38,792 bases of DNA from Bifidobacterium breve (GTDB lineage Bacteria > Actinomycetota > Acidimicrobiia > IMCC26256): positions 1-38,792 of the forward strand of contig CAMDSG010000001.1 of the NCBI GenBank assembly GCA_945907055.1, given 5' to 3'. Below the pieces are notes generated by a model that was not told where the DNA came from, did not search any database, and saw only the letters and a list, made by a program, of their open reading frames with translations. This document shows positions 7,336-14,517 of this stretch, piece after piece. Each line of letters opens with the position of its first letter. Position 1 is the stretch's first letter. A program made the position numbers and the translations under genes.

Positions 7336-8559
7336 ATGGAAACCGACGACATCAGCCCCCACTCCCGGCGCGCTGACGCAAGGCGAAGGCGGCATCAGCG
7401 CAAGCGTCGAAGCGCCTTGCTGATCTCGACTCTCCTGATAGTCACGATCGCGGCTTCCGCAGCAGCGTACGCAGATAGGGAGAGATTCTCGTTCCTATCT
7501 CAAACCTCTGAGCGCGAGAAAACCATCGATAAACAAGAGCGTGTTGTCGACCGCCCCGTTGAGCTGACTAAGGGAACGAAACGACGAGCGCTCACAGCAA
7601 AGCAGCCGCTTCGGTTGTGGATCGGTGGAGACTCTCTTGCTGGATCTCTTGGTCCTGGGCTTGGGCGTCTAGCTGCAGATACTGGAGTAGTCGCACCTGT
7701 GTACGAGTCGCGCGTCTCAAGTGGTTTAGCCAACCCAGGGTTCTTCAACTGGCCCAAACGAGCGGCATCCGAAATTTCTCGACTCAACCCGGAGGCAATT
7801 GCGTTCATCATCGGAACCAATGACTACCCGATCGTTACCGGTAAACAACTTAGTGGCGACTCTCCAATTGTTGAAGGCCAGCAACCTATTAGGCCTAAGT
7901 GGTCAATTGAGTACGAGAAGAAGACCGAAGAGATGATGCGGATCCTTGTTGGGGATCAAAACCGAACTGTGTTTTGGGTTTCGCCTCCGGTCATGAAGGA
8001 CGCAAAGATCAATAATGGGGCGCGCCAGATCGGAGAACTTCAGCGCAGCGTAGCGAAGCGTTTCCCAAGCGTTGTTTGGATCGATGGTTATAGCCTCTTC
8101 GATGATGCCAACGGCGATTATGCAACTCGAATCATTGATGAGAGTGGCGACTCGATACTGGCACGCGCTGGAGATGGCGTGCACCTATCCCCTGCGGGAG
8201 GCGAGTACCTAGGAGGTGCTGTATTCGATGAGATTGACCTCATTTGGCGGATACGCGATCAAGCAGTAGCCGGATACCTGCAACGCGTTGTCGAGACGAA
8301 GGGGTCGACCTATATCCCCGGCACTCGACCATCGACTCTGGGCCCAACTACCGAATCAACCGGAGCGAGTGGAGCGACCGGTTCCTCGGGAGTAAGCGGA
8401 GTGACAGGGGGCACAGGGACTACCGGGACCACAGGATCATCCTCGACAACCTCATCTACCTCGTCTACCTCCTCCACCTCCTCTACCTCAACGACTACCA
8501 CGCGCCCGCGTGGCTCCACTACCACCACGACTACCCGAACGACAATCCCGATTCTCTAA
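7336..8559 (+). CDS. membrane-anchored SGNH/GDSL hydrolase (DUF459-like) with Gly-x-Thr and Ser/Thr tail
   Basis: A 407-residue protein. A very basic N-terminus (RRADARRRRHQRKRR) precedes one transmembrane helix (about 27-45), so the rest is outside the membrane. The SGNH domain has block I WIGGDSLAGS (Ser100), a GTNDYP block (Asn162) and AGDGVHLSPAGG (Asp280, His283), giving a complete Ser-Asp-His triad. Such enzymes remove acyl groups from glycans or lipids, and DUF459 members act at the cell wall. Residues 342-369 form a collagen-like Gly-x-Thr/Ser stretch. Residues 370-402 are nearly all Ser and Thr, a likely O-glycosylated or wall-spanning stalk, although it is C-terminal to the catalytic domain. 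The natural substrate is unknown. Confidence 0.88.
   Translation: METDDISPHSRRADARRRRHQRKRRSALLISTLLIVTIAASAAAYADRERFSFLSQTSEREKTIDKQERVVDRPVELTKGTKRRALTAKQPLRLWIGGDSLAGSLGPGLGRLAADTGVVAPVYESRVSSGLANPGFFNWPKRAASEISRLNPEAIAFIIGTNDYPIVTGKQLSGDSPIVEGQQPIRPKWSIEYEKKTEEMMRILVGDQNRTVFWVSPPVMKDAKINNGARQIGELQRSVAKRFPSVVWIDGYSLFDDANGDYATRIIDESGDSILARAGDGVHLSPAGGEYLGGAVFDEIDLIWRIRDQAVAGYLQRVVETKGSTYIPGTRPSTLGPTTESTGASGATGSSGVSGVTGGTGTTGTTGSSSTTSSTSSTSSTSSTSTTTTRPRGSTTTTTTRTTIPIL
8359..8541. repeat. low-complexity DNA coding for the Gly-x-Thr and Ser/Thr tail
   Basis: Short imperfect units (GGAGCGAC/GGAACC-like, then TCTACCTCG/TCCACCTCC-like) encode the tail of the SGNH hydrolase. The trinucleotide-scale redundancy makes it prone to length change by slippage in multiples of three. 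Confidence 0.7.
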
Positions 8560-8649
8560 GGACAAGCACCAGCGGGATACCAATGAATAGCGTCGTGATA
8601 CGGGGCTCAACACTTGCCCTCAGTTTCGGAGCCAACCGTGCAGCCTCGG

Positions 8650-8655
8650 TAGGCT
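8650..8655 (+). promoter_or_regulatory. candidate -10 box (TAGGCT) of the methylsuccinyl-CoA dehydrogenase-like gene
   Basis: TAGGCT ends 7 bases before the ATG at 8663. The same hexamer precedes orn and the esterase-thioredoxin fusion. It also forms the right arm of a small inverted repeat, AGCCT-N4-AGGCT (8642-8655). Confidence 0.5.
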
Positions 8656-8662
8656 CATCACC

Positions 8663-10303
8663 ATGACTGAACTCAACGCCACTGCACATCACGCAACAGC
8701 CGTAGCGCTCGTAGAGGCCGCCGCCTTAATTATCGATACGGCCTCCAATACCCTCGCTACACGCTCCGTCGAGAATGGCCGCATCTCAGTCGACCTCCTC
8801 GATAGACAACAAATTGCTGCATATGACCTTGCTCATGCTGCAAGTGCAGTCGTGGGTTCGCAGGTCATGCTCGCATACGCACTCCATGGAGAGTTTGAGG
8901 CGCGTCTCTCTTTTGCGTATATCGCAGATGTCATAGCGGACCTTGAGTCACGAATATTCGGGCGCCAAGACTCTTGGGGCGTAGATGCAGTTGTGCTCGC
9001 CCCCTTCACAGAGTTTGTATCCCTGTTCCGCTCCCCTGAGTTTTTAGAGTTGCTCGCTGACGATGTTATGAAGAAAGGCACCGGCCCTGCTCACCTCGAT
9101 GATGAGTTTGATTTGGTGCGCGACACATTCCACAGATTTGCACAGGACAAGATTCGCCCCGTTGCTGAGCACATTCATCGCAACAACGAAGACATACCTG
9201 AGTCGATCCTCCAAGGAATGGCAGAGATCGGCGGTTTCGGCCTCTCTGTGCCAGAGGAGTACGGAGGCTTTGCTGCAGGTGGCGAGTCGGATTATCTAGC
9301 CATGTGTGTTGCAACCGAGGAGTTGTCTTGGGGATCACTCGGCGCAGGTGGAGCCCTCATCACACGGCCTGAGATTCTCACTCGCGCGATTGTGCGCGGT
9401 GGGACCGAAGACCAGAAACACGGTTGGCTTCCACAGATTGCATCCGGTGAGCGCATCGTTGGCGTAATGGTCACAGAGCCCGACTTCGGATCGGACGTGG
9501 CAGGCGTCAACGTTATGGCGACACCCGATGGAGATGGGTGGGCAATCAATGGCGTTAAGACCTGGTGCACATTCGCCGGGCGCGCGGACACAATCATGCT
9601 CCTTGCTCGCACTGATCCAGACCGCTCCAAGGGTCACCGCGGTCTCTCAGTGTTTGTCGTCGAGAAGCCACCGGCACCAGGCCACTCATTCGCATTTGAA
9701 GACGGTCTCGGCGGGAAGATGGAGGGTCGAGCAATCGACACCCTTGGGTATCGCGGAATGCATTCATATGAGGTTGCCTTCGACAATTGGCACGTTCCAG
9801 CAGGTGCGTTAATCGGAGGAGAGAGCGGCCTAGGAAAAGGTTTCTACTTTCAGATGGAGGGTTTCGAGAACGGCAGGCTTCAGACCGCAGCTCGCGCAGT
9901 CGGGCTCATGCAGGCCGCCTTTGAGGCTGGGCTCTCCTACACAATTGATCGACGCGTCTTTGGCAAACCAGTCTTTGACTACCAGCTCACCAAGGCCAAG
10001 TTGGCGAAGATGGCTGCACTCATATGCGCGGGGCGTCAGTTCTCCTACGAGGTATCTCGCATGATGGCTCGCGGCGAAGGTGCTCTTGAGGCTTCGATGG
10101 TCAAGGCCTACGTATGCCGTGCAGCGGAGTGGGTAACACGCGAAGCCATGCAGCTCCACGGCGGCATGGGTTATGCAGAGGAGTACGACGTATCTCGCTA
10201 CTTCGTCGACGCTCGCGTGCTCTCGATCTTCGAGGGAGCAGACGAGACACTCTGCCTGCGCGTAATCGCTCGCAGACTTACGGAGCAAGCGTTAGAAGCA
10301 TAA
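8663..10303 (+). CDS. mcd: acyl-CoA dehydrogenase with N-terminal extension, probable (2S)-methylsuccinyl-CoA dehydrogenase
   Basis: A 546-residue member of the acyl-CoA dehydrogenase family. It carries about 150 extra residues ahead of the usual core, which begins near LVRDTFHRFAQDKIRPVAE. The core has LSVPEEYGGF, VMVTEPDFGSD, NGVKTWCTFAGRADT, GRLQTAARAVGLMQAAFE, MQLHGGMGYAEEYDVSRYF and SIFEGADETLCLRVIARRL, with Glu524 as probable catalytic base. Both the overall length and the N-terminal extension match Mcd of the ethylmalonyl-CoA pathway (547 residues in Rhodobacter), which oxidises methylsuccinyl-CoA to mesaconyl-CoA. A malyl/methylmalyl-CoA lyase candidate lies convergently 32 bases away, which supports the call. 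The alternative is a related dehydrogenase of unknown substrate, since I have no alignment. Confidence 0.75.
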   Translation: MTELNATAHHATAVALVEAAALIIDTASNTLATRSVENGRISVDLLDRQQIAAYDLAHAASAVVGSQVMLAYALHGEFEARLSFAYIADVIADLESRIFGRQDSWGVDAVVLAPFTEFVSLFRSPEFLELLADDVMKKGTGPAHLDDEFDLVRDTFHRFAQDKIRPVAEHIHRNNEDIPESILQGMAEIGGFGLSVPEEYGGFAAGGESDYLAMCVATEELSWGSLGAGGALITRPEILTRAIVRGGTEDQKHGWLPQIASGERIVGVMVTEPDFGSDVAGVNVMATPDGDGWAINGVKTWCTFAGRADTIMLLARTDPDRSKGHRGLSVFVVEKPPAPGHSFAFEDGLGGKMEGRAIDTLGYRGMHSYEVAFDNWHVPAGALIGGESGLGKGFYFQMEGFENGRLQTAARAVGLMQAAFEAGLSYTIDRRVFGKPVFDYQLTKAKLAKMAALICAGRQFSYEVSRMMARGEGALEASMVKAYVCRAAEWVTREAMQLHGGMGYAEEYDVSRYFVDARVLSIFEGADETLCLRVIARRLTEQALEA

Positions 10304-10354
10304 GACCCGCAAAAATTTGAGGACTCGAATTTTGCCTACTCGGCGCTGCGGGTC
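10304..10354. terminator. nested inverted repeat between convergent mcd-like and lyase genes
   Basis: Outer arms GACCCGC (10304-10310) and GCGGGTC (10348-10354) pair perfectly. Inside them CAAAAATT (10310-10317) pairs with AATTTTG (10328-10334) with one bulge. The A/T-rich inner arms could act as a U tract in both directions, so this is a candidate bidirectional terminator. The outer right arm lies in the end of the lyase coding region. Confidence 0.5.
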
Positions 10355-11277
10355 ATCCCTGCGCGAGATCCTCGAGTAACAAACTTGGTAGCCATCTTGC
10401 GGCTTGCCTCGTCGATCATCTCGTCCCCGAACATGACTGCTCCCTTGCGCTCGCCCTCTGTAGTGGCTTGCTCATAGGCATCGAGAATGTCGAATGCGCG
10501 GTCGAACTGCTCCTGAGTCGGTGTAAATAACTCATTTAGAATCACAACCTGCTCGGGGTGCAGCGCCCACTTGCCGTCGTAACCAAGAACTTTGGTGCGA
10601 TTCGTATAGTCCCTAAATGAGTCATGGTCGCGGATTTTAAGGAATGGTCCGTCGATGACCTGGAGACCGTTGGCGCGCCCTGCCATCAATATCTTTGAGA
10701 AGACATAGTGAAAGTGATCGCCTGGGTACTCATCGATCTGAACTCCACCGGTGAGGACCGGCATCTCGATAGATGCAGCAAAATCAGCCGGGCCAAAGAT
10801 GATGGTCTGGAGCCGTGAGGAAGCCGCACATATCTCTTCAACGTTGATTAGTCCGCGCGCTGTCTCAATCTGGGCTTCGATGCCAATATGTCCATTTGGC
10901 AGACCGGCCTTCTTCTCAACCTGTGTGAGGAGAAGATCCATCGCGACGATCTCGGCGGCACTCTGAACCTTGGGGAGCATGATCTCCTCAAGGCGAGGGC
11001 CTGCGTTCCCGACTACCTCAAGGATGTCGTAGACCGTCCACTCTGTATCCCACGCATTGACACGAACACATAGGACTGCTTCACCCCAGTCCTGCGACTT
11101 GATGGCATTTACAACCTTGGAGCGCGCCGCCTCTTTCTCGAGCGGCGATACGGAGTCCTCAAGATCGAGGAACACCATGTCGGCTCCTAGTCCGGGGGCC
11201 TTGGCAAGCATCTTCTCGCTCGAGCCTGGTACTGAGAGGCATGAGCGACGGGGCAGGGATCGTGTGCGTTCTGACAT
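10336..11277 (-). CDS. HpcH/HpaI-CitE family lyase, malyl-CoA/beta-methylmalyl-CoA lyase-like
   Basis: A 313-residue TIM-barrel CoA-thioester lyase. Visible landmarks are SCLSVPGSSEKMLAKA, MVFLDLEDSVSPLEKE (Glu40, Asp41), VRVN (Arg72), EIMLPKV, the metal ligand Glu138 in IEAQIETARG, Asp165 in FGPADFAAS, and KWALHPEQV. The FLDLEDSV-x-P-x-K and GPADFAAS forms, plus length, are closer to Mcl1 of the ethylmalonyl-CoA pathway than to the shorter Rv2498c-type CitE. The expected reaction splits beta-methylmalyl-CoA into glyoxylate and propionyl-CoA, or malyl-CoA into glyoxylate and acetyl-CoA. Citramalyl-CoA lyase is the alternative. It faces the mcd-like gene and is divergent from the MBL hydrolase. 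A TACGCT box ends 8 bases before the ATG. Confidence 0.82.
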   Translation of the reverse strand: MSERTRSLPRRSCLSVPGSSEKMLAKAPGLGADMVFLDLEDSVSPLEKEAARSKVVNAIKSQDWGEAVLCVRVNAWDTEWTVYDILEVVGNAGPRLEEIMLPKVQSAAEIVAMDLLLTQVEKKAGLPNGHIGIEAQIETARGLINVEEICAASSRLQTIIFGPADFAASIEMPVLTGGVQIDEYPGDHFHYVFSKILMAGRANGLQVIDGPFLKIRDHDSFRDYTNRTKVLGYDGKWALHPEQVVILNELFTPTQEQFDRAFDILDAYEQATTEGERKGAVMFGDEMIDEASRKMATKFVTRGSRAGMTRSAE

Positions 11278-11285
11278 AGGGGTGG

Positions 11286-11291
11286 AGCGTA
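11286..11291 (-). promoter_or_regulatory. candidate -10 box (TACGCT) of the CoA lyase
   Basis: TACGCT on the minus strand ends 8 bases before the ATG at 11277. It is 55 bases from the divergent box at 11347-11352, so the upstream promoter elements overlap and the pair may be co-regulated. Confidence 0.5.
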
Positions 11292-11346
11292 ATCATCAAG
11301 GGAGGTCTGCTTCTACTCGGCATCGCTAAATACCCTCCGGGGCCGG

Positions 11347-11352
11347 TACTCT
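11347..11352 (+). promoter_or_regulatory. candidate -10 box (TACTCT) of the second MBL-fold hydrolase
   Basis: TACTCT ends 6 bases before the GTG at 11359, the spacing expected if transcription starts at the first base of the start codon. Confidence 0.5.
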
Positions 11353-11358
11353 CAACCT

Positions 11359-12207
11359 GTGGCTAGCGACTCCCCAACCCTCACCCTGCATGAAATAGCG
11401 GACGGAGTAATGGTCTGGCTCCAGCCCGGGGGCGAGTCTGGTGTCAGTAATGCAGGCGTTGTGATTGATGACGACGGCCTCACAGTGATCGACACCCTGA
11501 TGGTTCCCGAGCAGTGGCAGCCGTTTGCCGCAGCAGTAAACGCTCTAGGCCTACCTGTTCGCAGAGTCGTCCTGACTCATGCGCATATTGATCATGTTGG
11601 CGGAACGAGTGCGTTTCGCAATGCGATGGTCTTAGCTTCATCGGTAACGAGTGACCTACTTGATCAAGAAATGCCGATCTCGGCTTACAAAGCATTTATG
11701 CCGGCCTTCACTCGCGGTTTCGACGAGCTCGAGGCGATCGGCACTCGACCAGTTAGCCATGTAATAGATAAACCAGCCATGGTTACTCCGCGCATCGAAG
11801 TGATTCCAGCCGCAGGGCACACCGCTGGAGACGTGATGGTTCTTGTTGAGGACGCGGATGTGCTCTTCGCAGGAGACATATGTTTCTTCGGCGTTACCCC
11901 TCTTGCGTTTCAAGGAGATGTAGTGACGTGGGCTGAGGTCTTAGAGATTGCAGTTGAAATGGCAGAGACAATCGTTCCAGGGCACGGACCAATAGGCGGC
12001 GCCGATGATGTGCGCGCTCTGCAGAACTACCTACGCGCATGCGTCGCAGCAGATGGCGACCCTTCGGCGATAGGAGCAGGTCCGTGGGATTCTTGGCTTG
12101 AGCGCGCCGAGCGAGATGCGATCAATGTGGAGAGAGCAAAGATGCTCGCTACAGGTGAGAGCCCGGGATCAATCCCGCCATCAATGCTGCGAGCCCTAGG
12201 CTTCTAA
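11359..12207 (+). CDS. MBL-fold metallo-hydrolase (glyoxalase II-like)
   Basis: A 282-residue metallo-beta-lactamase-fold protein starting at GTG. VVLTHAHIDHVGG carries His74, His76, Asp78 and His79. AGHTAGDVMV (third metal His), LFAGDICFFG (bridging Asp) and IVPGHGPIGG complete the two-metal site. This pattern is that of the glyoxalase-II/quinoprotein-relay-like group, which hydrolyses thioesters or other esters. A thioesterase role would fit its divergent neighbour, the CoA lyase, but that is inference. No Shine-Dalgarno sequence is present; leaderless start predicted. Confidence 0.87.
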   Translation: MASDSPTLTLHEIADGVMVWLQPGGESGVSNAGVVIDDDGLTVIDTLMVPEQWQPFAAAVNALGLPVRRVVLTHAHIDHVGGTSAFRNAMVLASSVTSDLLDQEMPISAYKAFMPAFTRGFDELEAIGTRPVSHVIDKPAMVTPRIEVIPAAGHTAGDVMVLVEDADVLFAGDICFFGVTPLAFQGDVVTWAEVLEIAVEMAETIVPGHGPIGGADDVRALQNYLRACVAADGDPSAIGAGPWDSWLERAERDAINVERAKMLATGESPGSIPPSMLRALGF

Positions 12208-12232
12208 TATCCGCCAACTTCGGAAGCAGTTT

Positions 12233-12694
12233 TTAGTAGGCGCCTTCGAGTTTGGAGTGGTCCCAGGAGACGACCTTGTCGAGAGTTATCCGCACCCCTA
12301 AGCGCTTGGCTCCCATCGAATGCACCCCCTCGCGCACAGCCTCATCAGTAATGGGCATCCAGTATTTCTCAAAGACCGCCTCACCAATAGCGTTGACCTC
12401 ATCTCGATCCTCGATGACGGTAGCGGTGCCCGCCACGGATACTCCACGAAGTTTCTCGTAGACATCCCCATCGGCGACAAGCACCGTCACCCTCGGGTCG
12501 CGCTGGAGATTCACGATCTTCTGACTGCGTCCATAGGTCCAGAAGCAGAGGTCACCATCTACGAGCGCGAACCACATCGTGACAAGGTGCGGGGTGCCGT
12601 CAGCATTGATGGAGGCAACTTGAAGATCTCGCCCTGAGGTGAGGTAGGACTCAACCTCGGCCTCGGTCATGCGGATGATGTCTCGTCTGCTCAT
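12233..12694 (-). CDS. PPOX-class F420/FMN-dependent enzyme (split-barrel)
   Basis: A 153-residue protein of the pyridoxamine-5'-phosphate-oxidase-like split-barrel superfamily, probably the F420-binding FDOR-B branch common in Actinobacteria. It has the usual LQVASINADGTPHLVTMWFALVDGDLCFWTYGRSQK pattern in pieces (start about residue 24), then RDPRVTVLVADG and RGVSVAGTATVIEDRDEV. Length is typical. Substrates in the family range from biliverdin and fatty acids to quinones, and none can be chosen here. GGGAG lies about 7 bases before the ATG, so this gene may use a normal ribosome binding site. It is divergent from the thioredoxin-fold gene. Confidence 0.85.
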   Translation of the reverse strand: MSRRDIIRMTEAEVESYLTSGRDLQVASINADGTPHLVTMWFALVDGDLCFWTYGRSQKIVNLQRDPRVTVLVADGDVYEKLRGVSVAGTATVIEDRDEVNAIGEAVFEKYWMPITDEAVREGVHSMGAKRLGVRITLDKVVSWDHSKLEGAY

Positions 12695-12769
12695 GGCTCG
12701 CTCCCGTCAAGAAGGCCCCGCTCCCAATTTGGGGGCCGCGCGAGACCGAGGCTACCTAGCGCGGCAGGG

Positions 12770-12775
12770 TAACCT
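12770..12775 (+). promoter_or_regulatory. candidate -10 box (TAACCT) of the thioredoxin-fold gene
   Basis: TAACCT ends 8 bases before the GTG at 12784, and there is no Shine-Dalgarno sequence between them. Confidence 0.5.
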
Positions 12776-12783
12776 TTCAAACT

Positions 12784-13230
12784 GTGGCAACCAACCCAGA
12801 TCCCCAATTGGCGCTCGAGACAATCTCCGGAAGCAGCCGCTCCATAGACGACTGGACCACGATGTTTCAGTTGTGCCTCGTGATCCTCCCGGATGAGATG
12901 GAGGCGACAAAGTATTTCCCGATCACCGACCAGATATCCAAGGTCCTTGGGGACGCAGACTGCCGAACCGCGTTTGTTGTTCCAACCACTTCAGCGATTG
13001 CACGGAGAATCCTTGGCAAGAGGGCGGACGAGGTAATGACCTTCATCGACCCCGAGCGGAGTCTTATGGCAGGCCTTGGGATCACCTCTCTCCCCGCTTT
13101 GGTTCACATTCGCCAGGACACTTCGGTAGGCGAGGTAGCTGAGGGTTGGAACCCGACCGAGTGGCAGAGGGTCGCTAAGTCGATTGCCAAGGCGATGGCT
13201 TGGTCGGCCCCGGAGTTCAAAGACTCCTAG
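12784..13230 (+). CDS. thioredoxin-fold protein lacking the CxxC motif
   Basis: A 148-residue protein starting at GTG. The segment GITSLPALVHIRQD looks like the cis-proline region of the thioredoxin fold, and the final WNPTEWQRVAKSIAKAM looks like the last helix. Where the redox CxxC would be (near LVILPDEMEATKYF) there are no cysteines; the single Cys is in DADCRTAF. It is therefore probably a structural or chaperone-like member, not a disulfide reductase. This is an inference from motif position; no family name is recognised with certainty. It may share regulation with the divergent PPOX gene. Confidence 0.7.
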   Translation: MATNPDPQLALETISGSSRSIDDWTTMFQLCLVILPDEMEATKYFPITDQISKVLGDADCRTAFVVPTTSAIARRILGKRADEVMTFIDPERSLMAGLGITSLPALVHIRQDTSVGEVAEGWNPTEWQRVAKSIAKAMAWSAPEFKDS

Positions 13231-13245
13231 GCCAAAATATCGCGA

Positions 13246-13287
13246 AAGTGCTGGTCAGAGCCCTTTTTGGCTCCCCGCGTAGCACTT
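13246..13287 (+). other. nested hairpin at the head of a 214-base gap before the NlpC/P60 gene
   Basis: Arms AAGTGCT (13246-13252) and AGCACTT (13281-13287) enclose GAGCC (13258-13262) and GGCTC (13269-13273), the latter around a CTTTTT loop. It may terminate the preceding gene or begin a structured leader of the next one. A further hairpin CAACCC/GGGTTG lies at 13322-13342. No known riboswitch signature was recognised in 13231-13444. Confidence 0.5.
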
Positions 13288-13444
13288 GGACCACCCCGCC
13301 GCCTAGGGTCTAGTGCATCAGCAACCCCTCACCTTTGGGTTGTCATGTCTAATTCAAATCCTGTCCAACTGCTGTGCAAGCCGTGTTCGGCAAGGACCAA
13401 CCGAGGAGACGAGCAATGCGCTCGGATCAGAGGACGGCCCCCAA

Positions 13445-14494
13445 ATGAACTTAAGAAAATCGATAACACCATTCATCGCAACACTCCTCTTGGCCTCTAT
13501 TGGCTTCGCAGGGATTGCCTCTAGCGCTCCCGTTGACAGCAAGCGTCGCCAAGCGGCAGCGCTTGAGGCATCAATCGCTGCGAACGGCGAGCGGACCAAC
13601 ATGCTCTCCGAGCGCCTCAACGGCGCTCGCCTTCGGGTAGCAGAGGCCCAGGCAGGCATCGCAGAGGCTCAGAGACGAACCGACGAGGCACAGGCCCAGG
13701 CCACACGCATTACTGGCGTCCTCTCGAGCCGGGCCTCCACCATTTACAAGGGAGCCGCTACCGGCACCCCGCTTCGTGCAACAAGCGTTAAGAAGATCAA
13801 CGAGCTAGGTATCCGCTCAAAATACGCGGCCGCCGCAGCGGAGTACGATGGAACTCTCCTTGAGACGCTCCAGCGCGCACGCGAGGAACTAGCCGTTCAG
13901 AAGGCCGAGCTCGAGCGCCAGAAAGCGGCTGCTGCGGCTCAGCGAGATGCTGTAGCAAGTGCCCGGGCTCAGGTCACTGCAGCCAACGCCGAGCAGCGAC
14001 GACTCCTATCTCAGGTCAAGGGAGATATTGCCGCCCTTGTATCCCAGGAGCAGGCGCGTCGTGCAGCGGCGGTGCGTAATACCGCGGTGACTCCAGTTAG
14101 AGGGCGAACCGGTAATCCTGAGCGCTTCCCCAATATTCCCGCACCATCAGCGGGGGCCGCTACAGCTATTGCCTTCGCTAGAGCACAGCTTGGAAAGCCG
14201 TACCGCTACGCAACCGCAGGGCCCAATACCTTCGACTGCTCAGGGCTCACGATGCGGGCATGGGGAGCGGCTGGAGTGCGTATGGCTCACTTCTCCGGAG
14301 CCCAGTACAGATCTTTCCCCCGCATTCCGCTCTCTGCTCTCCAGCCAGGTGACCTCGTATTCAGGGGGCCAAACGGATCCGCACACGTGGCGCTTTACAT
14401 CGGCGGAGGCATGATCCTTACAGCGCCCCAGACTGGCGATGTCGTGAAGATCGCTCGCATGGGCGACGTCATGGGTGCTGTGCGACCGGGTTGA
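13445..14494 (+). CDS. secreted NlpC/P60 cell-wall peptidase with coiled-coil N-terminus
   Basis: A 349-residue secreted protein. Signal peptide: MNLRKS, hydrophobic core to about residue 22, cleavage near SSA-PV. Residues 30-210 are Ala/Glu/Arg-rich helix with heptad character, the coiled coil found in RipA/CwlO-type hydrolases. The NlpC/P60 domain (about 238-349) has GKPYRYATAGPNTFDCSGL with nucleophile Cys265, GDLVF, and SAHVALYIGGG with His314. These enzymes cut peptide bonds in peptidoglycan stems, often in cell separation. The open frame runs back to 13313, but the ATG at 13445 directly precedes the signal peptide. It has GAGGA about 11 bases upstream and an untranslated leader, unlike most genes here. 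Confidence 0.88.
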   Translation: MNLRKSITPFIATLLLASIGFAGIASSAPVDSKRRQAAALEASIAANGERTNMLSERLNGARLRVAEAQAGIAEAQRRTDEAQAQATRITGVLSSRASTIYKGAATGTPLRATSVKKINELGIRSKYAAAAAEYDGTLLETLQRAREELAVQKAELERQKAAAAAQRDAVASARAQVTAANAEQRRLLSQVKGDIAALVSQEQARRAAAVRNTAVTPVRGRTGNPERFPNIPAPSAGAATAIAFARAQLGKPYRYATAGPNTFDCSGLTMRAWGAAGVRMAHFSGAQYRSFPRIPLSALQPGDLVFRGPNGSAHVALYIGGGMILTAPQTGDVVKIARMGDVMGAVRPG

Positions 14495-14517
14495 TCAGCA
14501 TCTGCTCAGATGAGCAG

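Noticed and set aside
8359..8541. Tandem repeats in the SGNH gene as a CRISPR array
   Set aside because: Units are short, degenerate and in frame; they encode the Gly-x-Thr and Ser/Thr tail, and there are no unique spacers.
13231..13444. tRNA, SRP RNA or cyclic-di-AMP riboswitch in the gap before the NlpC/P60 gene
   Set aside because: TTCAAATCC at about 13352 resembles a T loop, but no flanking T stem or cloverleaf forms. The conserved riboswitch and SRP motifs were not found.
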